Source: Clytia hemisphaerica
Taxonomy: Eukaryota > Cnidaria > Hydrozoa > Leptothecata > Clytiidae
Length of the DNA stretch: 64,000 nt
Direction: 5' to 3'
NCBI GenBank assembly: GCA_902728285.1
Contig: CACVBU010000247.1
Location: 62,001-126,000 of the forward strand
The stretch's first letter is position 1, and every line of letters starts with the position of its first letter. The position numbers and the translations under genes were made by a program. Below the pieces are notes generated by a model. The model was not told where the DNA came from and did no database searches. It worked only from the letters and a program-made list of their open reading frames with translations. Positions 21,698 to 31,710 of this stretch are shown here, in pieces.

Positions 21698-24600
21698 GGT
21701 TTATCTGTTCATCTTTAAATATCTATAAAAAGAAATTTGAAGAAGTTTTAAATGATCATTCTGGTATAAAATGACTATAGAATATAATGAATTTTTGGTC
21801 ATTTCCTAGCATAAAATTATTTCCAGATAGTCAGGGAAGGAACATTCTTCTATTAGTTAGCTGAAGTTGGCATCCTCAAAGATAGGACACCACTATTAAG
21901 AAAAACGTCAGGATTCATATCTGGAAATTTGCTGATAAAAGATTATAACATTTTGAAATTTAGATGACATAACTTCTTGTAAAAATAGCTTCCATCTGAT
22001 TGGACCTACCTAATGATTAAAGTTAGAGCAAGTAGGGAAGTGTAATATAGTCGAGTACTGGAACGCCAAGGGGATAATCAGTAATTGTTCGAGTTACAGA
22101 AATTTGAGTTACAGAGAGGCAGAATAGCCTAAGAATCTCCTCAAGAGACCGGAAAAATTGTTCGAGTTTATGGACATGGAGGTTGAAGAGGTTGGATTTA
22201 TTGAAAGTCGACTGTAGTTTAAGGCGATAATGGAAATCGTGAAAAAAGAACCATCAGCTTTATTGAAAAATCGAATGTGCCAATCCTGAGAAAAGCTTGC
22301 ATCATACGGATGGTTAATTTAAAGAACCTCCGAGGTAGGTCCAAAAAGACCTACAGGACATACTCATAAAAATAGGCAAGCCCTGTGACATTCAAAAAAT
22401 ATGAAAAAATAATTTTACGTGATAAAACCTTCAAAATAGCTTCTAGATCAATAAAATTTCTGGGCTAAAAAGGCACTCGAGTTGAAAGAATTCAGAAGAA
22501 TTTGGATTTTTAGGTTATTTTGCTGAAAATGGCTAAAAATGTAACATTTTCATTAAAAATGACATAAATTTTTAATCAAGTGAAAATAATTAAAGCAAGG
22601 TCTGGAAATGAAACTTTAGTGTGTTAACTACCCGCTGTTGTTATTTGGGGAAATTGCACATTGTTAAACCAAAGATATTGGCTAACATGTTACAATATTA
22701 GCCAGTTTGTCCTATTATTTGTCAGTAAAGTCATAATATTGTCTCAAACATAGCATGAAGAAGTCTGCCTTTTGATAAAGGATTCATTGATAAATCAACA
22801 AAATCTGGCTTAAAAGGAACAGAACATTACAACCTTTAAGCCTTGTTACACCATTAGCCCAACAATTTTTAACCCAAATGCATTGCCAATAACATCCCCT
22901 TCAACCCCCTAATGATGCCAATGTACCATTTTTTTATGTAATACCTTTAAACAGCTGTTTTAGAAATCCTTAGCCAATTTTCATAAAAATTGCAATGTTA
23001 CATCATTAGCCAGCTTCTGGCAAGCTTCAAATTATCATAATTTGAGATATACTTAAACATACCGGGTGTATGAAGAAAAAAGTTCCGCTCTTTGAAGTGA
23101 ATTTTCTCGAGTTCTATGAACTTTTTGATGATGACTCTTTTTGCATTGGAAAGAGGAAGGATGGACTTAAATTTTGAGGGATCATTTATTAAATTGGGTC
23201 AACTTGATCGGGAGTTATGGCCTGAGTGCTGAAGCATCACTTATCAAAAAAGTCAAAAAAAGACAAAAAAAGAGGGGATCAAATCATCATAAAGAAAGCA
23301 CTTCTTTTGCTGATTTATTTACGCTGAAATTTTTTTCCATGCAGTTCTTTATTGAGGTGTCTTAATTCCTTTTCTTTTCTCCGATTTGAGAATTAGAGAA
23401 CTCTCACCGCCTAACCGCCTATCGCCCGATGGGATTAACAAATAATGAGTGTGTAACGTGATTTTTTTATGAGTGTGGTTATGATTTTTTTGATTGCAGC
23501 CAAATACAGGAACTCGCCAAATGTTCCTAAGTCCTAGCTGAAAGTCTTCTGGAGTCTTAAGAAGTTTGTTTTTTTTTATGATTTTCCTGGGTTCAAAGCC
23601 ATTTATTTGATTTGGTCCCAAAATAAGATCCGTTGCTCTTACAGTTTAGTAGAAGTACCTCGATTTTAAGCATGTTCAAAGTTCACAATAACGACTTTCT
23701 TTTCATTACAGAAACCAAACGAGTGGGAACAAGTCATTAAAACTAAAAGTCAGCGCTCCGTGCTTGTGACGTAGTTCACAAAATTGTAAAGATAAAATGA
23801 CATACTTTTTAACAACTTTTTTCTACGTCATTTTTTAAAATGCTTTATTTCGATATATGAGGATTCCCATTTCCATAAAATCGCGATTCCCCATGGTTGT
23901 AAAATGGTGGCCATGATGGGTAATTCATTTGTTCTGTTGCTATTTTCTTTTGTTTTGTGTGACGTAAAGACGCTTCACAATAGACCTTTTCGCCTTTCCT
24001 GCCATGAAAACAGAATATGCAATGTCTTTAAGAACAAATTTCTAAAAGGCCTTTGTTGTTCTGTAAATATTTCTTTTTGGATTAAGAAATTCCATCTTTT
24101 ATTGTTCTAATGATTATAATATTTCTTTATAAGATGCTCTTTTGTCTTTTTAATCTTTGTGTAAACTTGCATATGTTTTGCATATTTTCCAACTAAATCC
24201 AACCACGGCTTTTTCGTTCCTCTATTTTTGCATACAATCCAATATGGCGGATGGAAAGGCGAAAAGGTCTATTCGAAACGAAGTACTTCCACTAACTTGA
24301 ATCTTAAATCTTGAATCTTATAATCGTCCTCTTTGTTGACAGTGTTACATCAACAAGCACCTTCTTCCGCTAAATCACATATTTAAGGTGCAAGACATTT
24401 GTTTCTTTTCTTTTTTTTCCTTTTGATTTGTTTACAATGTTTCTTTTAGTTTTTTCTCTTTGTCTCTTTTTTCTATTTGGAGATTAAGAAATTGATTTGT
24501 TTGTCTAATGATGTTAAGATCGTCCGTTTCCTTCAAGCATGCTACTGTCAATTCGGCAGGAGCTGTTGTACTTCTACATGCTATCATGTCAGTCTGGGAA
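21698..24600. other. usp46 5' flank or 5' UTR intron; mostly unclassified
   Basis: The Met-only usp46 exon implies further 5' UTR sequence in this direction. I find no coding exon. A repeat of the GGACCTACC family lies at about 22007-22347. The segment 23455-23540 (GGTTATGATTTTTTTGATTG, CAGGAACTCGCCAAATG) recurs at about 33650-33715. A/T runs make promoter calling unreliable. Confidence 0.45.
22007..22347 (-). mobile_element. short GGACCTACC-ended element
   Basis: It starts TGGACCTACCTAATGATTAA and ends CCTCCGAGGTAGGTCCA. The TGGACCTACC ends are shared with elements at 49975-50656, 51722-53338 and (one end only) 45597. Read against this strand it has the same orientation relative to usp46 as the other copies have to their host genes. 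The interior is non-coding. Confidence 0.55.
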
Positions 24601-24610
24601 ATCCTCTCAA

Positions 24611-24984
24611 TTGCACGCTTCGAGGGCGTAAGCGCGCAATTGCATGGTTATAATTTACGCCCGCTCCGCCCGGTTGAAATTGCTTAGGGATTTCAAGGGG
24701 TTCAGAATTCTCTAATTCGGGCGAAGGCATGGTTTAACGGGCAATCCATTTTTACGGAATCTTCTTCTACTATAAATTTTGAGTTAAACTGCCCTAGGCT
24801 TTTGAAATTCAACAGAGCTTTCGGAAGGAATTGCGTGTCAGAATAATAAAGGGTGCAATTGCACGCTTACCGCCCGTTTCAGAACAATTTCGATAAGCGT
24901 GTAATTACACGCTTACAAATTCTGCCATTTTGATAACCGTGCAATTGCGCGCTTACGGCCTCGGAACATAACATAAGCGCGCAA
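24611..24984. mobile_element. 374-bp insertion rich in AATTGCACGCTTAC
   Basis: The insert starts TTGCACGCTT and ends AAGCGCGCAA, giving inverted ends. Copies and complements of AATTGC(A/G)CGCTTAC recur inside (near 24630, 24857, 24897, 24940). A matching sequence without the insert occurs inverted at about 28135-28180: the flanks GGGAAATCCTCTCAA and TACACCGTTTAGGAG are directly joined there, so the insertion boundaries are well supported. Confidence 0.7.
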
Positions 24985-26230
24985 TACACCGTTTAGGAGT
25001 GTCAACTGTGCACGTGTCAATCCAATTTTCCATTGTTTTGATTTTAGCTATCACGGAAAATTCCCTCTCCTCCGTAAAAAAACGGTAGGTAAACATCTGG
25101 TTCTCATAAAGGAAACATAGCAGAAAAACGGTAGGTAAAGAACTCCTTTTAATCATAACTTCTTTTCCTCTTGATGAATTTTTGTGAAATTTTGAGGAGA
25201 GACTTATAAAATTATCATTGATATCATTAGGGAGGGGACTTAAAAAAAGAAAATTAGAAAGAATTTAGTGGCATATGTACAAAAGCTGCCAAATTATATA
25301 AAAAGAAGAAAAAAATCAAAATTTTTGACCGGGGACCCTTTTCAGGGTCCCCCCGGGCCCCATTTCTGCGGGGTACTCAGCGCGACCTCGGACCAAAAAT
25401 AGCCTAACACCAACTTTCTTAAAGCATAGTCATGTGGCATATCAAATTATCAGAAATTCTATGCTGATTCCAAAAAACATTAGTAGTAGGGGTCAGAAAT
25501 AAAGCTAAAAAAAGTTATGACCATATCTTGGACCAGATTTTGAGTAAATTGCATAATTCGCAAGAAATTCGAATAGAATCTTCATTATGACTAACATTTC
25601 ATGTAGTTAGTAGTTAAACTTTGACAAAATTCTGGTTTATTGAATGTAACTGTTTTCATGATATGAAGACATTTTCAGGTTTATTTAAGTTTTCTTTAGA
25701 GAGAAGGATTATGAATGTGAAGCTGAGGTACTTTGTATTGAACAAGAGCAAAATATATTTTATGATTGCGATATTAAAACATTTATTAAATAATTATGAA
25801 TTATTGAATAAAAAGAAGCACTTCAAAAAAACAGATGATTTTTAAAGCAAATAGGTTAATGAATTGTATGACATTATTGGAAAGATTTCTCTTTGATTAT
25901 TGAATAGTCCATTGCTAGGGCAAATTCTCTCCTGGGACTGACAGTGATATCCAATTCAATTCTTTGCAATTTTTGTATAGGTATACAAGTTGAGTTCAAT
26001 CCATAGACCATGATGGCACCTTTAAAGTTTACATTTCATTTGAAAAGGCATTGTAGGGTACAGTCATTGATTGGTACTAAATTTAATTTAAAAGTTCAAA
26101 AGAAAGGGTAACGCTACAAGAAACAACCTGGATGTAAAAATGTGGCAAAATGACCGGACATTTTACAATAACAAAGAACAAATGCCAGTAGAAGGGTTTT
26201 GTACCAATTTCACTGATAGACTCTCTTTTT

Positions 26231-27338
26231 TTAACTTTCCAATTCCCTGAGGATGCTCTTAAGACTTGCCATTGAGATACTGGTAGCTGATCTGGTGCCT
26301 TCAAAATATATTTTTAACCCATTTTGATAATCCACCCCCTTGAACTCAACCTCTTGCCATTCTGCCTCCTCATTCTGCATCCTGCAAATGTAAACTTTAA
26401 AGGTGCCATAAATCATGGTCTATGGATTAAACTCAACTTGTATACCTAAACAATTGAATAGCATACCGTAGCGATTCTAAAAGTAGACATTGATTTTTCT
26501 GTTTGACCGAAATTCAATCCTGTCAACCTTTGCGTTTATTATGCTTACACGCAAATTACACTCAATTACAAAGAAAAAGTAATAACTTTCACGACTTTTG
26601 AATTAAAACAAAAAAGGATTGTGGGATTGAATTTCGGTCAAATGAGAGAAGTAATAATCGTGACGTTTGCACGACGAAGCGCTATTGAATATCACTGTCA
26701 GTTCGAAGAGAATTTGCCCTAGCAATTGACTATTCAATAATCAAAAAGAAATCTTGCCAATAATGTCAAACAATTCTTTAAGCTGTATTTCTCAAACTTA
26801 GGCCAGTAATCATCTGGATTCTTCGTAGTGCTTCTTTTTTTCAATGATTCATAACTATTTATATATTATTTTAATTATTTATAAAATTGTAATAATAATC
26901 TTTTGATATCGTGCTCCAGTGTTCAAAAGTTCTTTGGATAAACATTGCAAAAAATCCATTTCAATACAACACCCTTTGCAACAGTTTTTTCAAAATTCTT
27001 ATTCTTTCCTGTATTGACCATCTTAGTGGTGAATAGATATTCCAACGCTTTCTTGGCATTTGATAGAACATCCAAAGGTTATCTTTCCAACATCTCAAAA
27101 TTAACACAGGTATTACAATCTTTACATTTATCTGTCCACTCATGATGTGGCAGTTTGTGATGCTCTTTGCAATTGAAAACTTTTTATTTCTCTGTGTTTG
27201 TTTTGATTTTTTACCTGGCAATTTCTGGCTTGATAAAATATCTTTTGCTCTTGTTCGAAGTACCTCAGCTTCACCATCCTTGTCTACATTCATAATCCTT
27301 TTCTCCAAAGAAAACTTAAATAAACCTGAAAATGTCAA
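26231..27338 (-). pseudogene. decayed, unidentified reading frames inside the foldback element
   Basis: On the minus strand the frame at 27338-26961 starts in a TFSGLFKFSLEKRIM context and gives a Lys-rich DKDGEAEVLRTRAKDI segment. In the next frame the DNA reads HEWTDKCKDCNTCVNFEML, a Cys/His cluster. After a stop it continues DVLSNAKKALEYLF and GKNKNFEKTVAKGVVLKW. A further frame at 26416-26231 reads QEVEFKGVDYQNGLKIYF. Regular, protein-like composition spread over frames suggests remnants of a transposon or captured protein. I do not recognise the family. Confidence 0.35.
26458..26690. mobile_element. MITE, AATAGCA-ended family, copy 2 (nested in the palindrome)
   Basis: It is homologous and inverted relative to 16004-16240, sharing TTTGACCGAAATTCAATCC, the AGTAATAA(T/C) blocks and the terminal AATAGC. 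It interrupts the right arm of the palindrome exactly where the left arm is continuous (GACAGTGATAT followed by CAATTCAATT), so it entered after the palindrome formed. Confidence 0.7.
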
Positions 27339-27839
27339 CAGTTACATTCAATAAACCAGAATTTTGTCAAAGTTTAACTACTAACTACATGAAATGTTAG
27401 TCATAATCAAGATTCTATTCGAATTTCTTGCGAATTACGCAATTTACTCAAAATCTGGTCCAAGATATGGTCATAACTTTTTTTAGCTTTATTTCTGACC
27501 CCTACTACTAATGTTTTTTGGAATCAGCATAAAATTTCTGATAATTTGATATGCCACATGACTATGTTTTGAGAAAGTTGGTGTTAGGCTATTATTGGCC
27601 CGGGGGTGCGCTGGGTACCCCGCAGAAATGGGGCCCGGGGGGACCCTGAAAAGGGTCCCCGGTCAAAATTTTTGATTTTTTTCTTCTTTTTATATAATTT
27701 GGCAGCTTTTGTACATATGCCACTAATTGTTTTTTTCTAAGTCCCCTCCCTAATATCATGTTCAAATATCTAAATCTTTCTCTTCAAAGGAGAGATAAAA
27801 AAATCCACAATGTTTACATTCCTCTAACCTTTCACAGTA

Positions 27840-28061
27840 CCGTGAGATTGGGTAACTTGCATCAGTGGAGGCTAACATGCATAGCCCTCAAATGAATGAC
27901 CTGGCTGGTCATTAAAATACAACTACCTACGCAGCTCTGCTCGCAGCTCTACTCTACGATTTTTGTTTTGATTTAACTTTGTATTTTATTGACCAGCCAA
28001 GTCTTTCATTTGAGGGCTATGCATGTTAGCCTCCACTGATGCAAGTTACCCAATCTCACGG
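27840..28061. mobile_element. MITE, TA-CCGTGA family, copy 2
   Basis: TA at 27838-27839 and 28062-28063 flank it. The inverted ends CCGTGAGATTGGGTAACTTG / CAAGTTACCCAATCTCACGG extend through GGAGGCTAACATGCATAGCC, about 60 bp. It is the same family as 8052-8267 and is non-coding. Confidence 0.88.
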
Positions 28062-28205
28062 TACTAAAGACTAAAGTGCGCATTTTTACCTACCATTTTT
28101 ACCAGCCTCTGCAATGGAGTACCGTGAAGATAGAGAGACTCCTAAACGGTGTATTGAGAGGATTTCCCAGACTGCATGTGTTCAGTGCTTTCTTTCTCCT
28201 CACAA

Positions 28206-28475
28206 CGACCCTGCCGGTGCACCCGACAATCGGGTGCTGTCGGGTGTTTGTCGGGTGCTGAATTTCTAAATTTGCAAAAACACCCGAAAATAGCGCACCC
28301 GACAGTCGGGTGCTAAAATTCCTATAACTTTGTTATATGTCGGGTGCTGTTAAAAGCGCCCAAGATGTAGCACCTGACAAAGAGCACACCACCCGACTGT
28401 CGGGTGTTAAATTTCTAACTTAGAACACCCGACCCGACAACAGCACCCGACTGTTGGGTGCACCGGCAGGGTCGT
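28206..28475. mobile_element. 270-bp MITE with 8-bp target duplication TCCTCACA
   Basis: TCCTCACA precedes the element (28198-28205) and follows it (28476-28483) exactly. Inverted ends start ACGACCCTGCCGGTGCACCC. The interior is dominated by CACCCGAC and GTCGGGTG in both orientations. An 8-bp duplication suggests hAT- or P-type mobilisation. There is no coding capacity. Confidence 0.9.
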
Positions 28476-28939
28476 TCCTCACATAGCCTGCATGTTCTCT
28501 TCCTTCCAAAGTTACTACTAACATCAATCATTTCAAGCCTCCTTCTCATTGTTTCACTAGCTTCCTTTAATCCCATTTTATTTAAATAACTTTTTCTAAC
28601 CTTTTCTAACTGTCTTCCAACACTATGATGGCATAGTCTATGCCCCCAGCGCCCGGGGGCGGGGGTCAGGGAGTTTTCTGTTTTAGTTTAGCTAATTATT
28701 GTCATATTTCAAATCAAAATAACAAAAAGTATACCTACACAATTCCTGATTGATGATGTTGGTTTTTTTACTTGAGAAGCTCAGCTCTTCCAGTAAGAAA
28801 ATTTGATAAACAGTCGGGACAATGAGGAGCTTGAGATCCCAGTGTTATAGCTAAATAATAATCCCGTAGCAATACTAAGATACCGAAGTATATTTAACAT
28901 AATTCTCAACTTCAGTTGAGCTATAATGGCCTATAATCT

Positions 28940-29690
28940 GAGAATGTCTGTATGTCTGTCTGTATGTATGTCCGTCCAAAAACTTTAGGGCAGGCTGGAC
29001 ACTTCAAAAAAGGTCGGATTTGGCTGAAATTTGGCACACTTGTTCCTTGGGTGAATATCTGGGGGTGTTTTTTCATTTTTTGAAAATTTTGATTTTTGGG
29101 GCCTGGGGACGAGTTTTTCGCCAAAACGAGGCTAAAACTTTGGGGCAGCCTGGACACTTTAAAAAAGGTCGGATTTGGCTGAAATTTGGCACACTTGTTC
29201 CTTGGGTGAATATCTGGGGGTGTTTTTTTTCATTTTTTGAAAATTTTGATTTTTGGGGCCTGGGGACGAGTTTTTCGCCAAAACGAGGCTAAAACTTTGG
29301 GGCAGCCTGGACACTTCAAAAAAGGTCGGATTTGACTGAAATTTGGCACACTTGTTCCTTGGGTGAATATCTGGGGGTGTTTTTTTCATTTTTTGAAAAT
29401 TTTGATTTTTGGGGCCTGGGGACGAGTTTTTCATCAAAACGAGGCTGGCAGCCTGGACACTTCAAAAAAGGTCGGATTTGGCTGAAATTTGGCACACTTG
29501 TTCCTTGGGTGAATATCTGGGGGTGTTTTTTTCATTTTTTGAAAATTTTGATTTTTGGGGCCTGGGGACGAGTTTTTCACCAAAACGAGGCTGGCAGCTT
29601 GGAGACTTTAAAAACGGTCCGATTTGGCTGAAATTTGGCACACTTGTTCCTTGGGTGAATATCTGGGGGTGTTTTTTTCATCTCACAATT
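28940..29690. repeat. tandem repeat, five copies of a 143-158-bp unit
   Basis: GGTCGGATTTGGCTGAAATT recurs at about 29011, 29167, 29325, 29468 and 29613, where the last copy is GGTCCGATTTGG. Each unit contains TTGGGTGAATATCTGGGGGT and GGGGCCTGGGGACGAG. The last two spacings are shorter because TAAAACTTTGGGG is deleted. A GTCTGTATGTCTGTCTG-type microsatellite (28945-28978) precedes the array. An inverted partial unit is at 30001-30070. Open frames run through the array only because the unit lacks stops in some frames. Confidence 0.85.
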
Positions 29691-30119
29691 GTCAGACCCT
29701 TTGTTTGATCGGGATATTTTAAACTTGTCTGTGGATAGTGACTGTAAAGCTATGATGGTAGACTTTAAGAATAGGGATATATGTAAACATTTGTGAACCC
29801 AAGAAAACTTTAATATCTTGATAAATTTTAAAATCAATTTTCGTATATGATAAATTGTGGGAAATTAATTTTTCAGAGCAACGTGTGAACAAAAGCCACA
29901 AAAGGTTTGAGGAACTTTCTCCTAAGTTATTTATTTTGAAAGGCTCTTAGGACGAGGACACTATTCTAACGCACATAAAAAAATGAAAAAATTAAGATAA
30001 AAACACCCCCAGGTATTCACCCAACAAACAAGTGACAGTGTACCAAATTTCAGCCAAAACGGACAAAGTTTATTTGCTACCTAATACTAAATATTTGAAA
30101 TGTTACAATTGGGCCTTCT

Positions 30120-31710
30120 AAGGTGGGGGCGTACGGTAATGTGGAATCCCGCCATCCCGTAAAATTTTTAAGGAAATCCCGTAATCCCGTAATTTTTTTC
30201 CGAAAATCCCGATACCGTGACCAATTTTCGTCGTCACAGTTCTGTTGTATGGTGGTATAAACCATTGAGTTTCAAGCCGAAGGCTAGAGGTCAATCTCCT
30301 TGGTAGGATTTGAAGCCAACAAATCCTACCAAAGTTGCGCGGCCTTGAGCGACCCGCCTGGTTTTTACACAAATGACAGATTGAAACTAAAATTTCCCGC
30401 TTAATTTCGAAAAATATATCAATCGAAAACAAAGGAATTGCTAGATTCAATCCGTCATCAAAAATACGGCGCATATTTTAAGGCTTCAATTTTTCTTGCC
30501 TGAGAAAGGTTAGAGATTGACCTCTAGCCTTCGGCTTGAAACTCAATGGTATAAACCCTGTCTCATTTTGCTTGTTAGGATGAGGAGGCCCGGGGTAAAA
30601 TGGGTTACGGGGATGCGCCGCTGGGTCCAGGGTACCTTTTTCATCCCCAGAACTAATAAAAGTCGCACATTTTAGGAAAAATTTGGAATTTCAGACCCAT
30701 TCAGGGTGATTTTTTTTCGCAAATTTTGGTATTTTTTTTCAAAAAACGAGTCCCACGTAGGGCGGGTACATTTTTCGAATCTCAGTGGAGCACCCCCGTC
30801 GATCGGCAAGGGCAGTGGCGGAGGAGGCACATGCAAACTCCAAAATCAAACTTTAATGCTAAGGGTTCGCTTCCTCGCAGACTTGTAGAATAGAGGTCTC
30901 TCATATTGATGAAAAACTTCAAAGCGGGGGCCAACCATGGTTTGGCCCAAGAGAAAATTTTCGAAATTTAGAATGCCTAGATTGCTTGAAAACGCCCAAT
31001 GTGCACCACAGGGGCCGCGATTCTACTTTGCTCCACTTTGAAGTGATAGGGCCACGGTATAGTGGCTAAGGAAGCGCCATCATATTGTTGGCGTTAGCTT
31101 ATTAAAGCAGAATTTGGCTTAATTAGTAAATTTCCCATTTGTTTTGAAAAAATGTGGTCAGGACAAGACCCAGCTACCCCCTAGCTACCGCGCCCCATGA
31201 TTAATTTTTACAAATTGTTGAAGGACAAAAATACCCTATCTGTCCCTAAAAGCTATTCTTAAAAGTTTATTCCGTCTGAACTTAAACCAAGTAGGATTCT
31301 AAAATTTGACAAATAATTCTTATCATTTCATTATATTTTGCGGTAAGAATAATACAAGTGACTAAGGGCGCAACCATGGTTTGCACCGACAAAAAATTTT
31401 CTCATTTAGACCCTCTTGTTTTGGCTAAAAACGCTCTCGTTGGATCCAATATTTGCACCACAAATGTTGTAAATAATAACAAAATATTTCTGGTTCAAAA
31501 TTGTGTACCGTTTCTGTGTGACTTTCACCGAAATACCGTAGATTTTGAACAAAAATACCGTATCCCGAGATAAATATCTGACATTTACCGTCACCGTGAG
31601 TCATCTGGAATCCCGTCATCCCGTAATTTTTTTCCATGAATACCGTTATCCCGTGTTAAAAAAAGCCGTATCCCGGATACCGTAAAACCCGTACGACCCC
31701 CCCTTCTAAT
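30120..31710. repeat. CCCGTA-rich inverted repeats and flanking TE debris
   Basis: The left block 30128-30230 and the right block 31510-31705 both consist of loosely repeated AATCCCGTAATCCCGTAA, GATACCGT and GTACGG motifs. The outer ends, GTACGGTAATG and ACCCGTACGACC, are complementary. Between them are the MITE at 30263-30548 and repeat debris carrying CCAACCATGGTTTGG-like text (about 30936), which recurs at about 31370 and 35140. No host gene is seen. Confidence 0.5.
30263..30548. mobile_element. 286-bp MITE with 8-bp target duplication GTATAAAC
   Basis: GTATAAAC is present at 30255-30262 and 30549-30556. Inverted ends CATTGAGTTTCAAGCCGAAG, continuing through GCTAGAGGTCAATCTC, are essentially perfect over about 36 bp. 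An internal CCTACC/GGTAGG pair is also present. The 8-bp duplication suggests a hAT-like MITE. Confidence 0.88.

Larger units (their letters stand above)
25229..27760. mobile_element. 2.5-kb near-palindromic (foldback) element
   Basis: Left arm 25229-26035 and right arm 26390-27760 are inverted copies. Shared landmarks include TTAGGGAGGGGACTTA at the outer ends, the GC-rich CCCCGGGCCCCATTTCTGCG block, GAATAGAATCTT, AACTTTGACAAAATTCTGG, TTTCAGGTTTATTTAAG, GATTATTGAATAGT and, at the centre, GGTATACAAGTTGAG with CCATAGACCATGAT. The right arm is longer because it contains a nested MITE (about 26458-26690) and about 300 bp of decayed coding-like sequence missing from the left arm. The spacer 26040-26390 carries an open frame on the minus strand. 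Confidence 0.8.

Noticed and set aside
28921..29708. Overlapping open frames on both strands with FFENFDFWGLGTSF-type repeats
   Set aside because: They are open only because the tandem unit lacks stops; copies shift frame with the 143/158-bp spacing and show no protein-like conservation.
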